From NCBI RefSeq assembly GCF_022539505.1, contig NC_061508.1, forward strand, positions 343,865,484-343,929,483: 64,000 nt of DNA. The letters are read 5' to 3'. Shown here in pieces: positions 34,084 to 46,336 of this stretch. The DNA is from Lolium rigidum (taxonomy: Eukaryota > Streptophyta > Magnoliopsida > Poales > Poaceae). Within the stretch, counting starts at the first letter, position 1. The number at the start of each line of letters is the position of its first letter. The position numbers and the translations under genes are program-made. The notes below the pieces were generated by a model. The model worked only from the letters and a program-made list of their open reading frames with translations, had not been told where the DNA came from and made no database searches.

Positions 34084-35408
34084 GGGCATCTCCAACGCGG
34101 GGACCCAAACCCAAAAACGGACTCCGGATTGGTCCGGATGGGTCAAAACTGCACCCAGCGGGGCAACCCATCTTAAAAACGGATACTCTCAGCGTTCGGT
34201 TTGACCCAAAACTGACGCAAATCTGGGAGCGATTTGGGTCGAGGCGGACGCGAGCGCGCGTCCATCTGTGGTTGTTCTGTCCGGTCGGACACGCGTTCTG
34301 GCCCATTTGACAGAGAGACAAAGGCAAGCCAGTAGACCCCGCAACATTCTCTCTCCTCTGTCCTCCTTTCTCGATGAAAATCGTTGGTGGAGCTGCCGGA
34401 GTTTTGCTCGCCTCGTGGACTGCCGCCGTCGCCTACTCATGGAGGCACCTGTCGCCGCCGCCTCCCTTTTTTTCACACCCGCCGAAAGTCGCCGGAGGCG
34501 AAACAAGCTCCGCGCCCCCGGCGAGCTTGGAGCCGCGCCGGCGACGTCGAACGGGGCAGCGCCCGCTGTGAGCTTGCAGCGACACCGGCGACATCGAACG
34601 GGGTCCAGGGCGGCGGACGGGGCCGTGCACGCAGCGAGGAACGGGGCCGCGCCTCCATCCGGTCGGCCGCGTCGGCCACGGACGGGGACGGGCACAGGCG
34701 TGCAAAGGCGGGGGCGTGGCGGCGCGGCGCCGGCCGCGTCGGCCACAGAGCGTGCACAGGCGGGGGCGGCACGGGCGGGCACAGGCGGGGGCGGCGCCAG
34801 CCGCGTCGGCCACGGGCGTGCTCGTGCCCGCGCCATGACTCGCCGCGTCGCGCATGCCGGCCACCATGCCGCTCGCCAAGAAGCCGCCGCCCCTGGTCGT
34901 CGTGCGCGCAACGATGTGCACCCGCGCGAGGCGCTCGTCTCGGCCGAGCTCGCCGTGCATCGCGTGCGCGAGGCACTCGCCCCGGCAGAGCTTGCACAGG
35001 CGGAGGCGTGCCTGACCACGGGCGGGCACAGGCGGGGGCGCGCCACGGGCGGAGGCGGGCCTGGTCGTGGGCGTGGCCTGCCGTGGCGGGGCGGGGGCGA
35101 GCCGTGGCGGGGCGGGGCGGAGGTCGCCGGGGCAGGGGCGAGCCGTGGCGGGGCGGGGGCGAGCCGTGGCGGGGCGGAGGTCGCCGGCGCGGGGCGAGCC
35201 GTGGCCGGGCGGGGGCGGAGCTCGTCGGGCTGGTTCAACTAGTACTAGTATGTGGAGAAGAAGAATAGTGATTTGGGTCTTACTGCGCCTTGGGCAACGA
35301 AAAAAATCACGGATGTCCTCGTTTATCCGCGTCTCAAGAGGCCGACCCAAACAGCAAAAAAACGGACAGTCCAACACGTCCGTTTGGGTCGGAGAGTTGG
35401 AGATGCCC
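34084..35408. mobile_element. Element X: GC-rich Harbinger-like element, 1.3 kb
   Basis: Terminal repeats GGGCATCTCCAAC and GTTGGAGATGCCC are flanked by TAA (34081-34083, 35409-35411), which fits PIF/Harbinger target use. The interior is extremely GC-rich, with many CpG and imperfect tandem units of GGCGGGGCGGGGGCGAGCC type at 35030-35210. Long frames exist on both strands (up to about 350 codons), but they are alanine-, arginine- and proline-rich with no recognisable domain, as expected from composition. No transposase was found. Confidence 0.7.
35030..35215. repeat. GC-rich minisatellite inside element X
   Basis: Imperfect units built on GAGCCGTGGCGGGGCGG and GGAGGTCGCCGG repeat several times. 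Confidence 0.7.
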
Positions 35409-35435
35409 TAAGCTATCCATAGTGGGAGTATCATA

Positions 35436-35956
35436 CTACCTCGTTTACAATGAATAAGGTTTATAATTGTTTTTGAAAATTAAAACTATGTAAAGGTTAC
35501 CCAAATTTTAGGAGTAAAATATTAACATGTACAATACAAAATCAGTATTGTTAGATACATCGTGAAATGAATTTGCATATAATATCTATATCCGTTTCAA
35601 TATATAGTGCCTATAGATTTTCTGCATTTGTTTCATAATATAAGAGTAGATCTGTATTTATTTGCAAAGAACCCCTTCCACCGAGATGAGCTGAATAGCT
35701 GGAAATAAGGAAACAAACTAATCACGTGCATAAAATCTAGGAACCTCCTATATCTCTCCGATTTCTAAGATTGTGGTTGGACTCTTTAGGAGGTTTTGTG
35801 TTAAAAACTGACTTGCGCTAATTACCGTGCAGAAAATCTATAGGCACTATAGATAGAAACTGAGGGAGTAGTTTTTTATAAAGATTTGGTCGAAGTTTAC
35901 TATGCTTGACTTTTTGACATAAATATAAGCCGTATTCATCATCAGAACGAATGGAG
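35436..35956. mobile_element. Stowaway-like MITE with a second Stowaway nested in it
   Basis: The 5' end CTACCTCGTTTACAATG and 3' end ATCAGAACGAATGGAG are flanked by TA (35434-35435, 35957-35958). The body AAATCAGTATTGTTAGATAC is that of a common Triticeae Stowaway. The element is interrupted at 35590. Confidence 0.7.
35591..35868. mobile_element. Nested Stowaway-like MITE, 278 bp
   Basis: TCCGTTTCAATATATAGTGC and its inverse GCACTATAGATAGAAACTGA, followed by GGGAG, form the ends, with TA on both sides. The left CTCCC terminus is eroded. It is related to the MITE at 53372-53643 by the GTGCCTAT and AATCTATAGGCA blocks. Confidence 0.7.
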
Positions 35957-36006
35957 TAACCAGTAAATACAATCAATGTCATCAAAATGATGACATGGCA
36001 CTGCAA

Positions 36007-38399
36007 TCTTCTATATCTAAATAGCTAGCTCCCACTATAAGATTTCTTTGCAATCCTGTGAAGCCACGTCACTCTAAAATATTTGATAGCCCCTGTGTGT
36101 AGGAAAACGGTTCACACTTCCTGTCTTGCCATAATACGATCACGCGCGTCCTTAACTCCTAGGCCACGACACCTTCACGTCCAGTCCCCTCTCCTCCTCT
36201 CCCGCGCCTTAATCCCGCTCACTTTTCTTCCATGGTTCCACCACCGAACCGCTACAATACAATCTGAAACTGAAGGAGGATCCTAAATTTTCAGCAGTGA
36301 TCCATCTTTATTGCCACGTAAATGCAAAAGAGACAGTGAAGGGAACTGAATGGCCATTCTTTACTTGAAATACCTAGGACTACCGTGGGACGCTGCTCAC
36401 ATCGCATATCACCACACCCACTATTTATCTCAGTTCTATGCATTTTTTCTTGAATCTCAATTCCCACCCTTCATATATTATCCGGTGTTTCATTTTATGT
36501 AATCACCAATGGTTGATTCGTCATGGTGGCAGACGATTTGCGCACACACGGGAAGGATTACTGTTGTTTCATTGTTTACTTCCTTTTTGCATCAAGCTTC
36601 CCACCTATCAAGCACCTTCCGAAGGAGAGGCGTGGCAAGCTGATTCCGAAAAAAATGGCATCGCTTGTGATTGTGATCCTGTCCCGGCAAGAAGGTCGGT
36701 GCCCTGCAGGCTACAGTCTACGATCCGCCCTTGACTTCATCTCCAATCACCTACTTATGTGCTTTCTTTTTTATTTCATATTTAAGCATATGAATAAGGG
36801 ATTGACAATCCCTTCCATCTCATCTTGGATAGAATAAAATCCTCATGTGAATTAATGCTCAATGTTCTTTTTTGTTTTGATTTCACTTTCAAGATTGTTT
36901 TCTGTTTGTGCAGGATATATCAGTATGAGTGTTGTATTGTGATCCAAATTCATATACTAAAGGGAGGCTAACTTCTGACGAGCGGAGCGAGGTACGGATC
37001 GTTGGCACCGCCTATATTCTTCATGAGCTAGCACCCCACCTTTGTGTAGGCGATTCAGAAAATTTGCATATGTTGAAATTTTTTACGTTCTTTTATTGCA
37101 GGTCGATTTTGTTTGTCTTCTCTCGGATCTCTCCACTGGCGTGGGATTTGGTGGTGTAATATGCTTCTCTCGGATCTCTCCACTGGTGTGGGATGTTGCT
37201 GATGCATGGCCTTTTTTTGTCTAGATGGGAGTTCAGTCGGCTGAGTTGTTCGCTCCTGACACAGGTTGTCACTTTGATCCTACATCAGCTTTTCTATGCA
37301 ACTGGTGGAATCAGTTTGTCCTTTTGATTTGAACTTTACAGGATGCTACAAAGAGTTAAGGAATATTGATCATCTCTTGCCAAGTCGTTTAGATATAGTT
37401 AGTTCTCAGGCACAGAATCAGCTTGATATGCCTCTCTGGGAATTCAGATTCTTTTGGCATCAATTATATTACACATACAAAATGTGCAGAATATATCATA
37501 ATTTAGAGAGCAGAAAATTCGTTCAGATCATGATAGCTACCTTTTTTACATCATGCAGATTTGGGGGGGAAGATAACGAATACAACGGAGGTGATTTATC
37601 CAACGATCTCTTCTCTGTTTTCTAAAACGGAAGGAAACCAGTTTCACCTTGGACTTTTATAACCATATATCGTTGGTTGGTTTAAAGCTATCTATGCGCT
37701 TGCAATGACAATATGATTACCACTTTACTTTTACCCAAGACCAGTTGTGCCTTTCTAAAGCTTTTTTTGTTAAGCTCCATCGAAGTTTGTTACATCTAGA
37801 GCAATTAGGACAATTTGGTTGTGGAAGACAAAATTATTCACTGCACATGAATGGAAAGATAGATACAACATGTACTCCAATTGAACTCAGAATAGCACAA
37901 ATAGAATATCTGGAATTTGTGTGTAATTTTAAAGTGTTGCCGTTGTTTGGATTCATACTTAACCAGCAATATAGCTCCTCTTTCCTTTCATATTGTATCT
38001 GAATGATTTTTGTCTTTATTTGGCACTACCAAGTTCAAATTAAATATTGATTGGCTAATCTCTTCAAAATCTGTAAATCATTTGTTGTTTCAATGTCGTA
38101 TGCTCTTGGGCACTACTAGAAATTGAAAAGATATTGCATTGACACAGAAAATTCAAGTTTAGTTGACTTATTAACTGTTCTCACTTATCTACGATTAGAG
38201 TTCAGTGCACCTACGTTTTGTCCCATGTTCACAGCTCGCCATGACATATAGCTATATATATGATGGTGGTGTACCTTCCCTTCAACTTTTCCCGTCTATG
38301 TTTTTCTCATACAAAACACAGTTACTAATTATTTAATTTAATGCAGATAATCATGTTATCAATATAATTTTTCGCCGCAACGCGCGGGGTGTCATCTAG
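36007..38399 (+). mobile_element. Helitron B, non-autonomous, 2.4 kb
   Basis: The 5' end TCTTCTATATCTAAATAGC is preceded by A (36006). The 3' end is CTAG followed by T (38400), with a hairpin CCGCAACGCGCGG just upstream. Both match Helitron ends known from Triticeae. The removed flanks (CACTGCAA and TTAATAAAAAAG) join into a continuous element Y. No Rep/helicase is present. Short frames inside are not recognisable as captured genes. Confidence 0.8.
37117..37194 (+). repeat. 47-bp-spaced tandem repeat inside Helitron B
   Basis: CTTCTCTCGGATCTCTCCAC begins at 37117 and 37164, each followed by TGG(C/T)GTGGGAT. Confidence 0.75.
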
Positions 38400-38642
38400 T
38401 TAATAAAAAAGGGAAGTTATAGTAGTATCTTATTAGAGTTCGGTATCATAACACATAAAACTAAAAAAAAGATAACACGTGGATCTCCTATACAAATTTG
38501 CATTGAGATTCTATAAATAAATACATATTACTCCTATTACTAGAATACTAGTGTATGATACTATGTATTATATCGGTAGTATCATGTACTAATATATTTG
38601 CATGATGTTAGTATATGATAATCCTTGCTATCACCAGCCTAA

Positions 38643-38793
38643 TCGCATCCCACCATTATTTTATTGCAGATCATTAAAAATCTAAAATATCCCTAAATAA
38701 TCCTAATTGTAACCAACTATAGGCATATTCGATACAACTTCATACAGATTAACTCTCTTCCGTGAAATCAATAACACCAAATTAACTTCTTCT
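38643..38793. other. Spacer between element Y and the gene-like fragment
   Basis: AT-rich, nothing recognised. Confidence 0.3.
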
Positions 38794-38996
38794 CTAACAA
38801 CGGATTCCTTCAGCTGCCACAAGATTAGCGTGGGTCATAAGACTTTCGTACCTGTTGCTCATCGAAATGGAAAAAATAAACGTGCAAACGTATAATTGCC
38901 GTAAGAAATGATGATCAGAAACGTGATGTATATTGTTTTCCCAAGGGAAGTTACAGTGTGGACTAACCTGTCGTAACTGTAGTCGCTCTCGCTCAT
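38794..38996 (-). pseudogene. Short two-exon gene-like fragment, minus strand
   Basis: On the minus strand an ATG (38996-38994) opens a 29-base exon that ends at a consensus donor CAG|GTTAGT (38968/38967). A 116-base, T-rich, intron-like stretch ends at CAACAG (38852), and the frame continues in phase to TAG at 38796-38794. The result is only 28 codons, beginning MSESDYSYDR and ending VAAEGIRC. I do not recognise the product. The upstream side (39000-39400) is GC-rich and pyrimidine-tract-bearing on the minus strand, as a 5' leader would be. It may be the 5' end of a gene whose remainder was lost, or a captured fragment. The in-phase junction is the main support; chance is possible. Confidence 0.35.
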
Positions 38997-38999
38997 GAT

Positions 39000-39420
39000 G
39001 CTCCAAGTTTAGTGAGGATTGGAGGAAGAGTGGAAGACGAAGTAGCAAGACGATGGGCGCGGTCAAGCGGGGAATAGGGGGAGAAGAGCTTCCAGATGCG
39101 ATCACGTTTGGGGTGGGATTGTTGCTTATAACACCGAAGACGTGACGTCCACGATTGAATCGGCCAGGAGCGACAAACGTGCGAGGCTGGTGGCCGGTCG
39201 GAAGCCTGGGTTGTGTTGTAGAGTGAACGCACTGAAGAAAAGAAGAAGGAAAAAAGCAAGAGGGTTGGGTGTCTGTAGTAGTGTAGTAGTGCAGTAGTTC
39301 AAAGCACTCTTTCCGTCTCCTTCGGCCTCCGGGCCAGCTGCCCTCCGACGTCCAGCCTCCCTCCTGCGTTCCCCATAGTCCCTGCCGCACAAAATCGCCC
39401 CGAATCCTCCCCGTGTCTCT
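39000..39420 (-). promoter_or_regulatory. GC-rich leader- or promoter-like region of the minus fragment
   Basis: High GC with CpG, and on the minus strand a pyrimidine-rich TTCTTCTTTTCTTCAG (about 39230). This is compatible with a 5' UTR intron. No TATA box was identified with confidence. Confidence 0.3.
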
Positions 39421-41121
39421 AACTTAAGGTAAGCTTTCGTTCAAACTGGCCGAGCCGAGCAGAAATAGCGGGGGAATGCACTGATTTATCTTCGTGACTC
39501 GTGAGACTTTGATCGCAGCCAGGAGAACCAATGCCGGTCCGAAACGATCGCGGCTAGGAGGGAGTTGTGGGCGATGACTGGGCCTCCCGGTGTCCTTTTT
39601 TTCGGGAAAAAAGATATATATTAAGCCACAAGTGAATTACAATCAATTTGAACCGTCGTAGCAATATCCTGAGGAACATATCTGAATTCAATACGGCGCG
39701 GGACTCCAACTGCATGCCATTTATGGCGGCGGAAAAGTCCAGCCGTGGAGCGTCAAATAGACGTAGCCGTGGGTCACTGATGGTGGTGCTGAAGCCAACG
39801 GGAAGCGCAGGCATCCAAGCGATGCGGCAGAAGCAATGTACCGACTGCTAAGCAGGGCCCGAATGAAAGCAAGAGGTCACAAACGTGCCGGTTAGTTTGC
39901 GCCGGCCGACGTATTTTTTACCACTCGAACGCAAACAATCATTTTTTGTCCATTTACATCGGGCCGTTGGAGATGCTCTTACAATTGAAGCGGACATTGG
40001 GCGACCATAAACATAGAGAGAGTTTCAGCGACAGATAAGGCGGCTTTGGCGACACGAAGAGAAGCTACGTGGAGTATATGTTTAACACTTTATTATATTT
40101 GTGGACTTTTTTCTCTCCTAGTGCAACGTACGGCTATTTTTGGACGAAAATGGGGAGAAACCTTACTTCATGAGTTGCTATGGTGCAGTGAGACATGAAA
40201 TATATGAATGCTGAACTAAAAATTAATTTGCCCTTGTGTACGTGCTGGATATGTAGAAATATCTCACAAGATATAAAAAAAAATAGCTGACGACATATCT
40301 GCAAAATAAAATTGATTGCATACACGCTGCTCATTCTTTTTCTTAATTTCAGCAGTCTAAACATCAAAAGTGGAAGTAATAATGGCAAAAGTGGAATGCC
40401 CGCTTTATACTACTGAAATAAATATACTTTCATGCATGTTGAGTAGCAGGAAGAAGGATGAGAACACACGAGCGCTTTTTCATACGGCGCACGTCCTTCA
40501 TCAGCACCAAATTTGGAAGTTGTGATTGGCCGAATCCCGAACCAGCCGATCGGTCAAGTAAGTAGTTTTGGACAAGGAAAAGGAGCTCCGTTCTCGTGCA
40601 GCTGAGCCGGACCGCACTGGAGCGCCGCAGATCCGGCGAGCAATCAGCCTCCCCATCTCACCCGTCCTCGCTGCCACAAGCGGGCGTCGTTGGGCAAAGT
40701 TCTGGTAGCGCGGTGGCAGTGGGGAGCCCTCGTGCGCGCGGGATATGGACAGCCTGCCTCGGCGTCCTTTTCTGGCGGTTGTGGCGGCCGGACGATGGCG
40801 GCACGAGGCAGCGCAACTACTGCGTGTGGTGGATCCTCCGTCTGCTTCCTTCGTAGAGGGTGGTAGGGGTTCCCGGGCGGCGGCCCGTGTTGGGTCTTGG
40901 CGATGGCGGCCAGCGTGGCCGCGTTGGGCAGCGCATCGGTTATGGAGGTGCTCCTGCCCTTTGTGCGGTGCTCCAGCTAGCATGATTTTTGGCGGTCTGG
41001 TGGTGGTCGGTGTTGTGGTTGCGAGGGTCGTCTCCTCTTTACTCAGCCATCAGCTTGCAACGGGTTGCCGTTGGGGCTGGCTGATGCCATGGTTTCGCAT
41101 TGGTGGCCACGATGGTGATGA
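39421..41121. other. Unassigned region with decayed DNA-element ends, then GC-rich sequence
   Basis: 39590-39640 (TTTTTTTCGGGAAAAAAGAT) and 39960-39982 (GTTGGAGATGCTCTTA) look like remnants of DNA-transposon ends; the latter resembles the X terminus. 40080-40500 is AT-rich with nothing recognised. 40590-41121 is GC-rich with long but domainless frames, and it continues beyond the LARD at 62957. Confidence 0.35.
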
Positions 41122-41126
41122 GCTTC
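41122..41126. repeat. Target-site duplication GCTTC of the LARD
   Basis: GCTTC precedes TGTAATATCCC at 41127 and recurs at 62957-62961 after GGTCACCACA. Confidence 0.9.
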
Positions 41127-43503
41127 TGTAATATCCCAGGTAATGGGGTTACAAAAATAGAGGAAACAGATGTGTGCATTGCATTCATGCATAGAAAATC
41201 TGGGGAATTTTCGCGCTTTAAAGTAAAACGATCACAGATGAATCGAAGTTTCACTTGACCTTGGTGGAATTGAAGTAGCTCATCAAGTCAAGCGCTATAA
41301 ACCTCAAAGTGACTTTGCTAAAACCTTGCCTTGGGTAGAGATAGTTTGAACTAAGGGGTTAGATCAAATGGAACTAATAATCAACAGAACAACAATTTAC
41401 TTAATGATCAATTGCTTGATCTTATAAAAGGTTATAATATGGTAATTCTTGTCATAACATATGAACATCCATTTAATTGGAAATCAAGTAACAATAATTG
41501 GAGAAACTATTCTTCACTTATCTTTTCCATGTCTTAAACTAATCCATGATCCTACCATGAACCTCATGGTATTCATTTTACTTCATTCTTGGAAACATGA
41601 CATGGAGATCAACTCTAGAAATATATATTCTTCTCTATTCCATATTATTATACATCAAATCTAGAGATGTGAGATTCCTATAGTATTTACTATAGAAGAA
41701 ATGACAACTTTGAGCTAAACCTTGGATATACATCCAAGTATTCTAATCATCATCTACAAGAGGAACCCTAGAGTATTATTCAAGTCCTTCCCAAATGAGT
41801 GAGACCATTCATACCACTCTAAGCTTTACCTATTTAAGAATAAAGGACAACCTTCGAACTAAAGTACTAGATTTGTAAACCATTTCATCTTGGAGAAGTG
41901 AGATAACCAAATACCCAATTGGATAAGATAATATCCATGAGTTGATGAAATAGGGAGGAGACTAATCCAACTAAGATAGTCAGGTGGAGTATTAGACTTG
42001 ATATCTATTGAGATATGGTGAATACACCATAAACCCTAGAATAACTATTCCTATATGAGAGAACTCAAGTTATGGTGTTACACTCAAGTTAATGAGGCAA
42101 CACTTGGACTTGGGAAAGAGAACTATCCATATACCCGAGATGATTATATCATCATTCCCCGGAAAGAACCCTAAGAATTATCTCAGGCAATCTCCTGGGA
42201 TATAAACTATAGAGGCCACCATTATAGCTCATCCTAGAAAATAAAATAGAAGTGCTATACCTTAATTCATCAATACAATGCTTGATCATGGAGGTGAGAA
42301 ACCCATTTAATGAGAGGTACCTTAGGAAGCCAAACCTTGAATATTATAAATTAAGTGATGATCATAAACCCAAAGAACTTGAGGTAGAGATATTAAGAAC
42401 AAGTTGATCATGTATAATCCATGATCATGCACTTGAGGTATGTGAGAATAAGTTAAAACCTAATAGGATAAGTAGATATCATACACCACATGAAATTATA
42501 AAAAGGTCAATAGTAAGCAAACCCTAGAATTAAATCTCAACCCAGTTTGAGTATCACTTGGGTGATCACAAATAAAACATAAACCACAATTGAGATTCAA
42601 ACCAATTGCCATTAGGTAAACATAATTAGAACCCAGAATTGCACTCTAGTTAAAATCTATACTTAATTTGGAGCATAAGATAAACCTCATTTAAGACTTT
42701 TTAGTCAAACCATGTGTGGAGATCAACCACTTAATTAAGACAACCCATAATGAGAGTAATACCTACTCTAAGTGATTCAAGATGTTACTAAATATAATCC
42801 TAGTGCCATCCCTGAAATATGATTGAAATAGAAATCATAAAACCCTAACAAATTAAGGCTCACATAAAATCATATGTGAACAACCAACTTCTCAAATAGA
42901 AACCAAATCCTAATAACTAACTCTGCAATACTTTGAGTTGAAATTATCAACTCTATTAATTCCAAATAGATTTGATTCATATAGAAAAAGAAATTAAAAT
43001 GAGAATACAAACTCATGTTTAATTGTTATATTGAATAAGCCCACATATGTGCAATTTAATCAACTATAAAATACTTTCCTCAATTGGGAGAGTGGTGTAA
43101 TAGTCATTGCACTAGATACTCAGTAAACCCCAATTGTTAAACCCCAGCAAAATAAGAAGATTCAAATTTGAATTATAAAACCAGAATTGAAAAATAGAAA
43201 ATTGAAAACAGAAAATAAAAAGAGAGAAAAGGACTTACCTGGACTCACCTGGCCGAGCATCCCACCAGCAACTCAACTACCCAGCCCAATACACAGCCCA
43301 GCAAACGGTCTGGCAGCAGCCCAACGTGGCCCAAGCAGCAGCCCAAGTACCGACCCACATAACCCTTCGTCAAAATATCCTGAGGAGCTCATCCTCATCT
43401 TCTTCCTCGCGCGATGGACAGCACGACGCCGTGCCTCTCTTCTCCCTCGCGCTGGCAGCCTCTCCTGGCTCGACGTCGTGACAAGGCACGCGCCCTGGCG
43501 CCG

Positions 43504-43511
43504 TATAAATA
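43504..43511 (+). promoter_or_regulatory. TATA box of the LARD 5' LTR
   Basis: TATAAATA in a GC-rich context, followed within about 25 bases by a pyrimidine-rich leader. The same motif lies at 52567-52574 in the 3' LTR. Confidence 0.6.
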
Positions 43512-46200
43512 ACCTGGACGAACCCTAATCGCCAATTTCTTCCTTCCCTGCTCCATTTTCCCCCATACCGAAACCCTAACCTGCTCCGGCACCGGTCATC
43601 GCCGTCGATATAGACCTTCCCGACCACCGCCGTGACCACCAACGTCTTCAGCATCCTCGACATGCTCAGCATACGGGAGGAATCGAGCTGGGAGGCCTCG
43701 AAGCGTCCCCGACGAGCTCATTTCTCCGGCGGCCAGCGCCATGAATTCCGGCGACCTAGACCACCAGAGACCTCGCCGCCAAGCTCATCGTACTCCTGGT
43801 GAGCCGCTGAACCTCCAGAGCATCATAGCTCTCTCTCTAGCCCCCTGCAACGCCACAGCACCGTTGGTCCGGGAGCTTTGCCGCTCGGCCTCGCCGGCGA
43901 GCAAGCTCCGGCGACCTTTTAGGAGCGGCGCCGCCACCATTGGGTTCGCCTCGGCGCCCTCTTTCCAACGAGCCCGCGCGTGACCCCGCGGGAACCCGGG
44001 AACGCCGCCGTCGTCGGCAACTGGCCGCCGGCCAGCAGCTTCTCTTGCCACATCAGCGCCACCAGGGCACTGACGTGGACACTGGCCCACTAGTCAGTGT
44101 CATGCGGGTAGAGTAGCCGGGTACTGTTAGTAAATCTTCTGTTTTTATTTCAAATTCAATAATTGCTGAAACTTTGCAAATATTTAGGAAATGCATCATA
44201 ATTCGGAAAAATACATATGAGATATCAAAATGATCCTAAAAATAAATCTATCCAATAAAAATATAATATGAAATTTTTATTTTTAATAAAAATTCAGTTA
44301 TTTAATAATTGTTAATTAAGCCTTTAATTTTAATTCTAAATTCAAATAAAATTCAATAATTAAGAAAAACTTCTAAATTTAATAAAAACCAGTATGTAAA
44401 TCTAGAAAATATTAAAACTAATTTTCCTTTACTTATTACTTATTAAATCCTTAATAGGAGGATTTAAACCCTAATTAATAATTACCTTAATTATTAAATT
44501 ATTTAAAAATAATAAAATGTCAAATCCAATATTATTTTTATTTCCAAGTTACTAATAACTTCAACTTTACCATGAAGTTATTAATCATAGAATTAAATTG
44601 TAAATAGCAAACCCTAAATTCCACATGGAATGATATTACAACCCTATCATTTCATGTGACTCCTAAAACCCTAAATTAATTAGGAAACCCTAGTTCCATT
44701 AATACATGTGAAACCTAAATTGTTTCTAACCTAAACCCTAGGATAGAACATGTGATCATGGTACCTTCTTCCAAACCATAAGAATTATAGTAGCAACTAA
44801 ATACTTGTCTTGGCCACATAAAATGTAGAAAACCTATCATTAATTTAGGGGTATCCCATGTGTTCATCTTCATCAGACCTAGATAATCAAGTAGGGCCAA
44901 CCAAGTGTAAACCCTAGATCCTATTACCAAAGCCATCATCATTATTTATCCCTATTTAGCATCACACCATTGTGATGAACCCTAATAGCAACCATACCTA
45001 CTATTTTACATTACATAACCCTGTTCCACTAAACCCTACTAGTGTAAGATGCTTATGAACCATCCTATTTAGGAACCAACCATTCTCTACTTAGAGATCC
45101 AATGGCTAATACAAGACAACCTCAACCTTAATTGTAATACTTCTTATTATTTAAGAAGTATGTTCTTCAAAAGTTATTCTTTTGAAGAAAATAAGGAATC
45201 ATCATCACTCCTGCCTAATAGGACCTATAGCCAATAACCAGCTATCACCAGCAAGGTATACCAACTTTGATAGCAACTATTTATAATAAATTGCTCAAGA
45301 TGCCTAGGCTTAACTCCACCTTACAAGCCCTCGGTGCTTGATGAATCCAACTAGGTTGTGATCCATCTACTACTCACTCAGAAACCAATTAGAACCATAA
45401 TAACCCATGGAACTACACAACCCTGATTATTATACTTGTTCTTTATTAAATAACATGTTCTTCAAAAGTTATTTTTTTAAGTATATAATAATCAATCATT
45501 AACCATGAGATATAGTGCTAAAACCAACCACTACTCATTACATATTAGGATTACACCAAATCTTATTGTTGTGTGCTATTAATGCTATTATTATGATATA
45601 TTCCAGCACATGTTTATGATACCAAGTATTCAACCCTAATAAGAACCTTGTTTGTGAATCACTCTAAAAGTGCAACACACCCTGAACTAATCATTACAAC
45701 TCGCTAATCCTAAATCATCGGGGTTAGGTCACGCTTAGAGCGATTGCATCTCATTCTTATGCATTATTGCATCCTTGCCAATCTTTTAAACATCGTCCTT
45801 ACCGGACGATGATGCTATTTCAGAATTTGGAGTTACTCGCAGTATCGAAGACCTTGCCCGCATAATCTTGCAGTCAAGAAAGGCAAGTTCATCACTTGCT
45901 CATGTCATTTGAGTATCTTTATCAAATTACTTGCAAAGTACTATGATTATCACTATTGCATAAAAACCAAAACCACTATTTTCATAACTATGAATATGAC
46001 TATGTGGTGGGCAATGGAACCATGGATTGTGTTGATATGGTGGAGGTTCCATAGCAAGGGTTTTTATCCATCTAGGATTAAACAACAAATGTCGTCCAGT
46101 GATTCTTGTGCCGTAATATCCGTGTTAACCATAAGATCCGGAGTGGGACGAAGTAGTCAAAAGTGTTTCCACCTCTCGTTCATCAACGGATGCGCTTTAC

Positions 46201-46336
46201 CGTAGACACTTGTATCTGTCGGGGGCGAGCGGTTGGCTGGGGAAGCCTTAAGTCCCCACGGCATTGTCCGTAGACACTTGTCGCCCGAAGAACAAGCGGT
46301 AGGCTGGGGAAGCCTTAAGTCCCCACGGTATTGCGG
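46201..46336 (+). repeat. 68-bp tandem hairpin repeat, LARD 5' LTR
   Basis: Two copies of GTAGACACTTGT...GGCTGGGGAAGCCTTAAGTCCCC, at 46202 and 46270. Each contains a GGGGA...TCCCC stem. Confidence 0.75.

Larger units (their letters stand above)
35412..38639. mobile_element. Element Y: MITE split by Stowaway elements and a Helitron
   Basis: The left end GCTATCCATAGTGGGAGTAT (35412) and the right end ...GATAATCCTTGCTATCACC-AGCC (38639) are imperfect inverted repeats of a common Triticeae MITE type. TAA flanks both (35409-35411, 38640-38642). Only 35412-35435, 35957-36006 and 38400-38639 belong to Y. The rest is nested elements. Confidence 0.6.

Noticed and set aside
34189..35268. Long frames of about 290-350 codons on both strands as genes
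   Set aside because: They overlap each other in a very GC-rich, tandemly repeated core of a Harbinger-like element and show only composition-driven Ala/Arg/Pro/Gly sequence without domains.
36523..36837. 104-codon frame in Helitron B as a captured gene
   Set aside because: No recognised domain, no splice structure and ordinary length for chance. A capture remains possible but unsupported.
40501..41131. GC-rich frames on both strands near 40.6-41.1 kb
   Set aside because: No recognisable domain. The region continues non-coding beyond the LARD insertion.
43785..44090. Minus-strand ORF repeated at 52848-53153 as a conserved gene
   Set aside because: The repetition is due to the two LTRs of one element. 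There is no independent evidence for coding.
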